Of a stretch of DNA of 64,000 bases, positions 26,188-33,789 are shown piece after piece. Both the position numbers and the translations under genes were made by a program. The notes below the pieces were generated by a model that saw only the letters and a list, made by a program, of their open reading frames with translations, was not told the DNA's origin and did no database searches. Every line of letters begins with the position of its first letter. Within the stretch, counting starts at the first letter, position 1. The stretch is from Anaerolineaceae bacterium oral taxon 439 (GTDB taxonomy: Bacteria; Chloroflexota; Anaerolineae; Anaerolineales; Anaerolineaceae), in assembly GCA_001717545.1 (NCBI GenBank), contig CP017039.1:1984001-2048000 (forward strand), given 5' to 3'.

Positions 26188-27894
26188 CTATTTACAAAGA
26201 ATAACCGGAATATTCGTCTTCGACAGCACAGCTTCAACCGTGCTCGACTGAAACAGGCGCTTAACAAACGAATTTGAATACCCGCCCATCAGGATTAAAT
26301 CCGCGCCGACCTCGTCCGCCGTCTGGATAATCATGTCCCCCGGCGCTATATCCCGGTTCCGATAATTCACCGCCAGCGGCTTTTCCGCGAAAAACTGCGT
26401 CGCCTCGGCCAACGCCAAATCGCGCTTGGGCAGGTCTGAACCGGAGATGACGACCGTAATTTCCGCGTTCGAAACCCGCGCGAGCGCCTCCGCAAAGTAC
26501 ATCGCCTCGCGCGCCTTTTTCGTCGCGGAAAACGCGAGCACGATACGATACACGCTGCGCGGAAGGCAATCCGGGGAAATACAGATCATGCCGGGAATAT
26601 GCATAATCACATCGTTCCAATTATTTCGCCCGGTCTCCGGTCGGTGACGCATCTTGAAAAAAGACAGGTCGCTCCAAAACGCCCGCTCCGACAGATTACG
26701 GATCAGGCCGCCCTGCAGCACGACGAATTTTCCCCGGACGCCGGCGTCGGACAGCATCCGGTCAACCTCTTCACGGAACCGGCTCATCTCCGGCGAATCT
26801 ACGTCCTCCGATTTTGGGACGACATGAACGACCCCGATCCACGCGTCGTAGATTTTCGAAAAACGGATCGCCGAGTCGAGAAACGCACGGTCCGCTTCAA
26901 TATCGACGGCGGAAATCATGACGCGCTCGATATAATCGTCCGCGCCGCCTAAAATCTCCCTGCGCCAATCGCCCGTCTTCACGCCCCAATCGGATAAATC
27001 CGACGTGAAGAACATCGACAAACGCCGAAACGCCCGGAACAGCAGTCCGCGCTTCCCCTTTCCGAAATCGTCGGTCAGCTTCCAGGCCAGCGCCGTATTG
27101 CGAATTTTTCCGCCGTACTCCTCGCTCAGCGCCGACTTATTATTTTCGAGCCAGAGATAAAGCTCGCTCTCGGTCTTGCCGCTGAACTGGTCCAGAAGGC
27201 CCATCTGCCGAATGGTTCGAACGATCGGCAGGTAAACCTCGTTATACCAATGCACAACCGCTTCGCCGTCAGAAATATCGCGCTTGAAATCCAGCCCCAT
27301 GAAAAATTTATGCACCTGAATATGCTCATACAGCTGCGGATACTGGCCGGCCAGCGTGAGCCTGATCGCGTTGTCCGGGATCAGCTCGTTAATCCGCGTC
27401 CGATCCAGGAACGACTGCCGCTCGGTTTTAACGATAATTTCGTCCGGCGAATCCGTCGGCTTCAGCGGGACGTCCGTATTAATAACGCGGACGTTCGCCT
27501 GAATATAATCGGCTTTAATACTCTTCATGACGGAAACGCGATGATGCCCATCCAATACAAAATAGACTTCGCCGATCTGGTATACGTCGATCGGCGGGAC
27601 CCCCTCCATCGATTCATTCGCTAACTTGACGTTAACCCAACGCGATTCGTCCTCAACCAGCTTCGGCAGGAACGTCCGCGAAAAATCCTGATTCCGCGAA
27701 ACGGTACCGACGATCGAGGCGATCGGAATCTCCTTGGTAACCGGGATGTTATACGCGTTCGAGAGACGCTTCCGAACCTCGTTATAATCGACCAGGTCAT
27801 AATTCCTTCCCGTCAATAAGCCGAATAACCGCTCCCACCCGGCTTTGGACCGCGCTTGATAAAAATCGTTTCGGGCTTGATTGATTGAATTCAT
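26188..27894 (-). CDS. ParB/Srx-like N-terminal domain fused to a UspA-type stress domain
   Basis: 568 residues. The N-terminal third contains DVYQIGEVYFVLDGHHRVSV (about 104-123), the GHHR-type motif of ParB/sulfiredoxin-like nucleotide-binding domains, with an upstream region that positions basic residues. The centre is helical with no recognised domain. Two UspA-like modules follow: an incomplete one around VMISAVDIEADRAFLDSAI (about 318-336) and a better one at the C terminus (VLAFSATKKAREAMYFAEALA ... ADLILMGGYS). It looks like a cytoplasmic stress or signalling protein that binds a nucleotide. No catalytic role can be assigned. It ends at the bidirectional terminator and shows no obvious operon partner. 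Confidence 0.65.
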   Translation of the reverse strand: MNSINQARNDFYQARSKAGWERLFGLLTGRNYDLVDYNEVRKRLSNAYNIPVTKEIPIASIVGTVSRNQDFSRTFLPKLVEDESRWVNVKLANESMEGVPPIDVYQIGEVYFVLDGHHRVSVMKSIKADYIQANVRVINTDVPLKPTDSPDEIIVKTERQSFLDRTRINELIPDNAIRLTLAGQYPQLYEHIQVHKFFMGLDFKRDISDGEAVVHWYNEVYLPIVRTIRQMGLLDQFSGKTESELYLWLENNKSALSEEYGGKIRNTALAWKLTDDFGKGKRGLLFRAFRRLSMFFTSDLSDWGVKTGDWRREILGGADDYIERVMISAVDIEADRAFLDSAIRFSKIYDAWIGVVHVVPKSEDVDSPEMSRFREEVDRMLSDAGVRGKFVVLQGGLIRNLSERAFWSDLSFFKMRHRPETGRNNWNDVIMHIPGMICISPDCLPRSVYRIVLAFSATKKAREAMYFAEALARVSNAEITVVISGSDLPKRDLALAEATQFFAEKPLAVNYRNRDIAPGDMIIQTADEVGADLILMGGYSNSFVKRLFQSSTVEAVLSKTNIPVILCK

Positions 27895-28116
27895 TTTTCA
27901 GGAGAATCCTTTCTTCGCTCACAGTCGGGCAGATATATTTTACCCGAATGCGCCCCCGGCTGCTTCCGTCGGACGCAGATCAGGAGGCGTCATCAGAATA
28001 CCGCGCTGAATTTTGGCCCGTAACGGCATACCGCTTCAAGCCTGATTTATTCATAAGAACGACTATAATACAACTTCCTTGTAATAGAAAGCGAAATGGT
28101 CAGGACGCGCCTCGCA

Positions 28117-28159
28117 TAAAAAATCCGGGAACCCGGGCGAGCGCCTGGATTTCCGGATT
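28117..28159 (-). terminator. Terminator after the carboxyltransferase gene
   Basis: AATCCGG (28122-28128) and CCGGATT (28153-28159) pair, and on the minus strand the stem runs into TTTTTT. It lies 20 bp beyond the stop at 28180. Confidence 0.7.
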
Positions 28160-28179
28160 GAACGATTGACAGGGTCCGC

Positions 28180-29658
28180 TTACTTCCGCGACTGTAGGAA
28201 CGTATCCGCCGCCGCGCCGAAAACGAGATGCAGCAGCAGATCCTTACGCGAATGGACAAACGGCAAGTCGTAACTGTCTTCAAGGACAGGCATCAAATAC
28301 GACGCCGGGCGATATTTCATGACTTCAACGTCATCGCCCAGGATTTCTTCAACCACCTTCGGATTACAGGGAGCCGGCGTCTTTCCGAACTCGCCTTTTA
28401 AGATCATCTGGAATTCGTTCGACGTAAACGCGTACCGCGATCCGGTCAGCACGTTGTAAGCCGCCTGAACGCCGACGATCTGAGAGGTCGGGGTCACGAG
28501 CGGGACGTAACCGGCGTCGGCGCGGACCGCCGGAATCTCGGCCATGACTTCGTCAAATTTTTCTTCCGGAACGCCCATTCCCTTCAGCTGGTTCTGCAGG
28601 TTGGAGAGCATTCCGCCCGGGATCTGCGACTCGAAGATACGATCGTCATACTTCGGATAATCGAGATCCGCCATAATCTCGCGGCTCAGGTCGATCGCGG
28701 TCTTCAGGTCCACCGGCTCTTTCATGATCGCTTCGACGAATCGGTCGACTTTCTCGACCGGCACGTCTTCGAAATGCACCGGCTTATGCCACCCTTTCGC
28801 GAAGGACGGCGTCGAATTCTTTAATTCGACGAAGATTTCGCGTAAAACGTCCTGCGCCTTCGTGATCGCCTCTTTATCCAATCCATGGTCATATCCCATG
28901 CGCTCGGCGATAACGGCCATGACCTCGACAGGGGAATGCGACGAGCCGCCCGCGAACGGGGAGATGCAGGTGTCGACCTGATCGATTCCATATTTAATCG
29001 CTAACGCCAGGTTGACGAGAGAAACGCCCGTCGTCGCATGCGTATGGAGGACGATCGGAATACTGATTTCTTTTCGAAGCGCCGGGAGTAAAACGACCGC
29101 GTCCTTCGGATGCAGCAGGCCCGCCATATCTTTGATCGCGATTCGATCGACGCCCTCGGCGAGAAGCCGTTTCCCATAATCGACGAAGTACCCGGTTGTA
29201 TGAACCGGGCTCGTCGTATACGACATCGCCGCTTCAACCTTCCCGCCGTACGCTTTCGTCGCCAGAATCGCCATGCGCAGGTTACGAATATCGTTCAGCG
29301 CGTCGAAAATACGCATATTCCCGGAGCCGCTTTCAATCGATTGGCGGATAAACGCCGTCAGGAGATCGTCCGGATACGGATTATAAGCGAAGAGATTCTG
29401 GCCGCGGAGAAGCGATTGGATCCGTTCGCCGCCGCCAAGGCAGTCCCGGAACTTTTCCAGACGTTCCCATGGATCGTCTTTGGTAAAACGAATCGCTGCG
29501 TCGAGCGTCGCCCCCCCCCAAAGCTCGAAATTATTGTACCCGGCGTCCTTGATAATCGGAAGAACGCGCATGCACTGTTCGGTCGTCATTCGAGTCGCTG
29601 ACAGACTCTGATGCCCATCTCGCAGCGTTAAATCATTAAATAAAATCCTTTTCCCCAT
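28180..29658 (-). CDS. Carboxyltransferase subunit (oxaloacetate decarboxylase alpha / pyruvate carboxylase B type)
   Basis: 492 residues from MGKRILFNDLTLRDGHQS at 29658; upstream in-frame codons are leader. It is a TIM-barrel carboxyltransferase domain: DLTLRDGHQS (metal Asp), AIKDMAGLLHP (the lysine that is carbamylated) and LHTHATTG (two metal His) are all present. It continues with the PYC/OADA conserved region (SQIPGGMLSNLQNQL). No biotinyl-lysine domain (AMKM) is found at the C terminus, so a separate biotin carrier protein is needed. It could make or use oxaloacetate from pyruvate in fermentation. The partner genes (biotin carboxylase or membrane beta subunit) are not in the window, so direction and exact complex are open. 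Confidence 0.85.
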   Translation of the reverse strand: MGKRILFNDLTLRDGHQSLSATRMTTEQCMRVLPIIKDAGYNNFELWGGATLDAAIRFTKDDPWERLEKFRDCLGGGERIQSLLRGQNLFAYNPYPDDLLTAFIRQSIESGSGNMRIFDALNDIRNLRMAILATKAYGGKVEAAMSYTTSPVHTTGYFVDYGKRLLAEGVDRIAIKDMAGLLHPKDAVVLLPALRKEISIPIVLHTHATTGVSLVNLALAIKYGIDQVDTCISPFAGGSSHSPVEVMAVIAERMGYDHGLDKEAITKAQDVLREIFVELKNSTPSFAKGWHKPVHFEDVPVEKVDRFVEAIMKEPVDLKTAIDLSREIMADLDYPKYDDRIFESQIPGGMLSNLQNQLKGMGVPEEKFDEVMAEIPAVRADAGYVPLVTPTSQIVGVQAAYNVLTGSRYAFTSNEFQMILKGEFGKTPAPCNPKVVEEILGDDVEVMKYRPASYLMPVLEDSYDLPFVHSRKDLLLHLVFGAAADTFLQSRK

Positions 29659-29838
29659 TTGCTTTATACCTTTCAGAAAAAAATGTAATTTGTCCCGAAC
29701 GATCGGCAACAACTATTTATTTACGCTATCAATTTTAGCATACCCCGTCCGATTTACGCATGATTCAAAGGAGCGGTTTTCTGAAACAACTCAGATTGTT
29801 AGTTGACAAACGCAGGAATCAGGCTGACAAAGCAGCGT

Positions 29839-29868
29839 AAAAAACAAAGCCCCACCCTGCGCGGGGGC
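29839..29868 (-). terminator. Rho-independent terminator (minus strand)
   Basis: GCCCC (29849-29853) and GGGGC (29864-29868) pair, and on the minus strand TTTGTTTTTT follows. It would end transcription coming from the GH13 operon or from the short frame at 29873. Confidence 0.55.
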
Positions 29869-29872
29869 GGAC

Positions 29873-30025
29873 TCAGCGATGATCCCACGCTGCCTGCAGT
29901 ACCGCATACATCGCATATGTTCTCGCATCAAGAGCACGCTGCTGATCATTCGCACCGCTCAATCCTTTTCCAATAAAGTAAGAAAGAGGGTATCTCAAAA
30001 CGGATTTTATTACAATAAAATCCAC
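29873..30025 (-). CDS. Possible short protein or gene remnant (50-55 residues)
   Basis: From a GTG at 30025 (or a TTG at 30040) there is a frame of 50 (55) residues ending in a TGA at 29873, just before the terminator. The translation (ending in DARTYAMYAVLQAAWDHR) reads like real protein, and the frame stays open well upstream of the start without an ATG. No Shine-Dalgarno sequence is seen. TTGACA (30041-30036, minus strand) with TATTGT 17 bp on overlaps it, so it may be a chance frame around a promoter. It is more AT-rich than its neighbours, which could mark a decayed insertion. Confidence 0.25.
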   Translation of the reverse strand: MDFIVIKSVLRYPLSYFIGKGLSGANDQQRALDARTYAMYAVLQAAWDHR

Positions 30026-30104
30026 CTGTTTATTTGTCAATGCGTCGAATAGGTGTCGCGCGTACCCGTAAGGATATTCGATGCATTGATCCCGGGGGGC
30101 TTTA

Positions 30105-30136
30105 CGTGGAAGCCGGTTTTATCTCCGGCTTCCACG
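30105..30136. repeat. Perfect 12-bp hairpin at the 3' end of the GH13 gene
   Basis: CGTGGAAGCCGG (30105-30116) pairs with CCGGCTTCCACG (30125-30136) around an 8-nt loop. Neither side has a T-run, so it is not a standard terminator. It starts 16 bp past the GH13 stop and may protect the mRNA 3' end. Confidence 0.6.
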
Positions 30137-30152
30137 CCATCCATCCCTGTTT

Positions 30153-31718
30153 TCAGCCGGAGTGGACGCGGACGTACGCAGCGCTCGTCCCTTCCAGCTC
30201 GATCCGGTTCGCGCCTACGACCCGGACGTCGCCGACGCTGAAAATCGTCTCGCCGAGCGGCCGCGGCGACGCGAGCGTCCGCGACTCGCCGACTGGATTC
30301 AGCGCAACCAAAATCGATCCGGCTTCTCCGGTCCGCAGCAATCCCAACGGATATTCGCCGCTTTCCGGGAGGATGAACTCGACCGCGCCGTGCGTCCGCA
30401 GCGGCTCATTCGCCTGCCGGACCTGAATCAGCTTCTTCACGTAATTCAGGAATGAATCCGGGGTCCTTTCCTGATCGGCGACCGTCGGACGATCGGGGTC
30501 CGGATCAATCTGGATATACAGGTCCTCCTTCGGCGCGCTCGAAAAACCGGCGTTAACGCTTTTGTCCCACTGCATCGGCGACCGCGATCCGGTCCGCTTA
30601 TATCCACCCTCTACTGAACGCAGCCCCGGAAGGTACCGCATTCCAATCTCATCTCCGTAGTAGATAAACGGAGCGCCCGGCATGCCCAGCAGGAAGGCAA
30701 ACGCGACTTTCCGTTCCGCCTCATTTAAGTGATATGCGATTCGGGTCATGTCATGGTTCCCGGACGGGATACAGATCAACGCCTCCCGGGAAGCCTCTTC
30801 GTCATAACGCCGATACGTCTCGACGAACGGGCGGATCGCCCCCTTCCCGTCCTCCCTGAACCATGGATTTTCGGCACGGAACAGGTCGGTATAATGCGAC
30901 TCGCCAAAATGCAGCAGGAAATCCATATGAAAACCGCCTTTCAGCGACTCGTTTGGATTCCCCCATTCCGAAACCATGACCGCGTCCGGATACTCCGCGT
31001 CGAGCATGGCGCGGAACTCGCGCCAGAGCCGGATCGTCGCCGTTCGGTCCGGATCGCCTTTGACGAGCGATAAAGCCATATCGACGCGGAACCCGTCGCA
31101 GCCCAAATCCAGCCAGAAACGCATGACATCTTTCATCGCTTCAATCGTCCCGCGCGGCCCGGGCGCGTCGACCGCCTGCTGCCAGGGAGCCTGCGGATTT
31201 GCGTAGCCGTAATTCAGCGCCGGCTGCGACGAGAAGAAATTCACTGCCGCCGCTCCGGACCGATCCGAAATCCCGCGGAGCCAGCCGCAAAGCTGCGCGT
31301 CGGCAACGGCAGTCATCCCATCGAATACGTCGTTCGTCCAGATATACCGGTCGCTGAACGAATTCGGATCGGGGCGCATCGACGCCTGGAACCAGGGATG
31401 CGCAATCGAGGTATGACCCGGGACAAGGTCGAGCAGGATACGCATTCCGCGGTCATGAACCGCGCAGAAGAGCGCCTTCAGGTCCTCGTTCGTCCCATAT
31501 CGCGGCGCGGCGCGGAAATAATTCGAAACGTCGTAACCCGCGTCGTTGAACGGGGATTCGAAACATGGATTCATCCAGATCGCGTTGCAGCCCAAAGACT
31601 GAATATAATCCAGCCGCGAAACGATTCCCCGGAAATCACCGATCCCGTCGGCGTCCGAATCTTTGAAGCTCTGCGGATAGATTTCATAAAAAATCGCGGT
31701 ATCGAGCCAATGCGTCAT
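30153..31718 (-). CDS. GH13 alpha-glucosidase / alpha-amylase family enzyme
   Basis: 521 residues from MTHWLDTAIFYEIYPQSF at 31718, with GGAGG upstream; a longer in-frame start lies in the preceding gene and was rejected. No signal peptide, so cytoplasmic. GH13 regions in order: DLVPGHTS (region I), DGFRVDMALS with the nucleophile Asp (II), MVSEWGNP with the acid/base Glu (III) and PSGNHDMTRI with the transition-state Asp (IV). A beta-sandwich C-terminal domain follows. Overall it resembles oligo-1,6-glucosidase or trehalose-type glucosidases, acting on imported malto- or isomalto-oligosaccharides. It is the last gene of a four-gene operon starting at 36332, 10 bp after the DUF59 gene. Confidence 0.87.
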   Translation of the reverse strand: MTHWLDTAIFYEIYPQSFKDSDADGIGDFRGIVSRLDYIQSLGCNAIWMNPCFESPFNDAGYDVSNYFRAAPRYGTNEDLKALFCAVHDRGMRILLDLVPGHTSIAHPWFQASMRPDPNSFSDRYIWTNDVFDGMTAVADAQLCGWLRGISDRSGAAAVNFFSSQPALNYGYANPQAPWQQAVDAPGPRGTIEAMKDVMRFWLDLGCDGFRVDMALSLVKGDPDRTATIRLWREFRAMLDAEYPDAVMVSEWGNPNESLKGGFHMDFLLHFGESHYTDLFRAENPWFREDGKGAIRPFVETYRRYDEEASREALICIPSGNHDMTRIAYHLNEAERKVAFAFLLGMPGAPFIYYGDEIGMRYLPGLRSVEGGYKRTGSRSPMQWDKSVNAGFSSAPKEDLYIQIDPDPDRPTVADQERTPDSFLNYVKKLIQVRQANEPLRTHGAVEFILPESGEYPLGLLRTGEAGSILVALNPVGESRTLASPRPLGETIFSVGDVRVVGANRIELEGTSAAYVRVHSG

Positions 31719-31728
31719 ACGTCCTCCT

Positions 31729-32085
31729 TCAGTAAAGTCCCCAATCAAAATCCATACCATCCTCCATCATCGCCGGATCCCATGGATCAAAGCGCAAATC
31801 CACGAAAACCTGGAGCCCGCTGACCTCGGTCACGGTCGCTCGAACCGCCTCGACCAGTTCTCCAGCGTATGGACAGAACGGCGTCGTCAGAATCATCGTC
31901 ACGTTCAAGCTGTTCTCTGTTCGCGCCGCGTTGCGGATCAATCCTAATTCAATGACGTTGTATCCCAGCTCCGGGTCTTCAACGCTGCGCAGCGCCTCCC
32001 TGATTTTCCCGGCCAGGACATGGTCCGTCGAGGTTAATTCCCATACCGCCTGCTTCGAGGCTGATTGATCGGCTTCCCGTTTCAT
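31729..32085 (-). CDS. MIP18/DUF59-family (SufT/PaaD-like) Fe-S assembly protein
   Basis: 118 residues. The core ALRSVEDPELGYNVIELGLI is the DUF59 signature and is followed by TTPFCPYAGELVEAV, with the conserved Cys within a T-x-P-x-C-P motif. Family members (SufT, PaaD, MIP18) help deliver Fe-S clusters to targets. About 25 extra residues precede the domain. It is placed inside a membrane glycosyltransferase/GH13 operon rather than in a suf cluster, so its client is not clear. It is separated by 39 bp from the upstream gene and 10 bp from GH13. Confidence 0.8.
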   Translation of the reverse strand: MKREADQSASKQAVWELTSTDHVLAGKIREALRSVEDPELGYNVIELGLIRNAARTENSLNVTMILTTPFCPYAGELVEAVRATVTEVSGLQVFVDLRFDPWDPAMMEDGMDFDWGLY

Positions 32086-32124
32086 TCATTTTCCTTTCTG
32101 AACGCCGGAACTGCGTTCGCGTTT

Positions 32125-33789
32125 TTATTCGCTTCGATCGAGCGTCACTTCGGCCAGCACGCCCAGTTCCGCCAGCTTCCGCCGAACCGGATCGACGCCT
32201 CTCGCGCGGATCGCCAGCGTTGTCGGATTCAGCCGGCTGACGATCCAGGGGGCGCAGTCCCGCGAATCGACGAGCGCGCTGATCCGCTCCGGATCCGGAT
32301 CGCTGACGAGAACCGCCGAATAAATCGCCGCCTCAGTTTCATTCCGGTCCCAGCTCTCGATCGCGCTGAGAACCGTCCTCGGAAGCGCAGGCCCTGCCGC
32401 GCGCCGGAGCGCCGCGCACAACGCAGAAAGCTTCAATCCGTTGCGCTTCGCCAGCCGGAGCGACCCCGGCGTCAGCCGCAGCTTCCAGCCATCCACGCGG
32501 ATATCCTCCCAGTCGCAATACCGGGCTAAATGATACCGGAGCGGAGCGGAGACCTTCGGACCAACGAGGACACGGCCGTCGATCCCGACCGACGGAGGTT
32601 CGACCCACCTGGGATTCGGCGGAAACGGCTCCCCGCGAAGCCAACCCAGCATCCGTTTTCCGAAGGGCGTCACCCGAAACGCGGTCAGTTCCTCCGACCC
32701 GTTCGCCGCAGCCGCAAGATCGATGAATCCGAAATTATACAGCGGGCCAAGAAAATACGATTTGATCAGCTCACCCTCGACCGCGTCCCATCCTGCCGGA
32801 TCGCTATGCGAAAGCCTGCGAATGAGGCGACTGGCGGAATCGAGAGGATCCCTGAAAAAATTCAGCTCCGCCCCTCTCAGCAGTGTAACGAAACCGCGAA
32901 ACCCGAGCCAGACCGAAGCGTCGAGCCGATCCAGAATCGAAAAAATCCGGGTTCGAAAAGCTTTGCCGTCGCTGTGAAAAATCGGATCGAGGACGAAATT
33001 CTCAGCTAAAATCGCGTCATGGTCCGACTGATCCCCGATCCACGCCCGCACGAGCCGCGTCAGACAGATCGCCGGATGCTGACTTAGAAAGTTTTGAATC
33101 GTCTCGCCATCCGCGTCGGTCTGTCCGATAATCCCTTCGCGCCGGAGCGCGCGCTCGGCTAAAGCGACCCGCCCCGAACCGTAAGCTCCGGCGATCATTG
33201 CCGTCGGTTTTCGAATCCGCGCTCCGGCAAGAACCAGACAAACCATGTCGAAAAAATTCGCCGCAGCCAGGCGCTGAACCGCGATTTCGCTGTCAGAGGC
33301 GGGACGAACGACCAGTTTCGCGCCCGGGTCCGGCGTCGGAAGCGCCGGCGCGTTGAAAAACGGGACCAGGTCCGTCGGCATCGCGTAAAACGCGTCCAGC
33401 CCGGACGCGTCTTCGCCGTACCCGGGAAAAATAAACCCATGATAGATCAGCCACTCGCTGACCGATTCCGGGCTGCGCCAGGGCGCGTCGCGAAGAAAAC
33501 GGTCCGGTCCCATCGCGCGAACCGAACCAAACATCGCGGCAAACCTGACCGCTGAGAACCGTCCGCCAGACCCGATCAACGCGCGCAGCGCCAGATCCGT
33601 TCCTGCCGGCGCTTCATCGAGCTTTTCCCGAAGCGAAACTGAATTCAGGATCCGCGGTACGAGCAGGTCGCGAATTTCGCTTCCGGTCAGCCTACCGGCC
33701 GGATCGGAAATTCCCCAATTCTCAGCAACCGCCGTCAGCTGCTCCCGGTTCATCCGGCGCAGCTCTTCACGAAGCGTCCGCGGCGTCAT
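32125..33789 (-). CDS. Conserved hypothetical protein, possible helicase-associated (XPB/Ssl2-like) domain
   Basis: 554 residues, soluble. The N terminus (LREELRRMNREQLTAVAENWGI) resembles the SAP-like start of helicase-associated proteins. A winged-helix-like stretch follows (EKLDEAPAGTDLALRALIGSGGRFSA), and the C-terminal part (about 400-520) recalls the Helicase_C_3 domain found beside XPB-like helicases in Actinobacteria. No Walker motifs are present, so it is not itself a helicase. Its ATG overlaps the stop of the upstream membrane protein by 4 bp (ATGA), indicating translational coupling. Function unknown. Confidence 0.5.
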   Translation of the reverse strand: MTPRTLREELRRMNREQLTAVAENWGISDPAGRLTGSEIRDLLVPRILNSVSLREKLDEAPAGTDLALRALIGSGGRFSAVRFAAMFGSVRAMGPDRFLRDAPWRSPESVSEWLIYHGFIFPGYGEDASGLDAFYAMPTDLVPFFNAPALPTPDPGAKLVVRPASDSEIAVQRLAAANFFDMVCLVLAGARIRKPTAMIAGAYGSGRVALAERALRREGIIGQTDADGETIQNFLSQHPAICLTRLVRAWIGDQSDHDAILAENFVLDPIFHSDGKAFRTRIFSILDRLDASVWLGFRGFVTLLRGAELNFFRDPLDSASRLIRRLSHSDPAGWDAVEGELIKSYFLGPLYNFGFIDLAAAANGSEELTAFRVTPFGKRMLGWLRGEPFPPNPRWVEPPSVGIDGRVLVGPKVSAPLRYHLARYCDWEDIRVDGWKLRLTPGSLRLAKRNGLKLSALCAALRRAAGPALPRTVLSAIESWDRNETEAAIYSAVLVSDPDPERISALVDSRDCAPWIVSRLNPTTLAIRARGVDPVRRKLAELGVLAEVTLDRSE

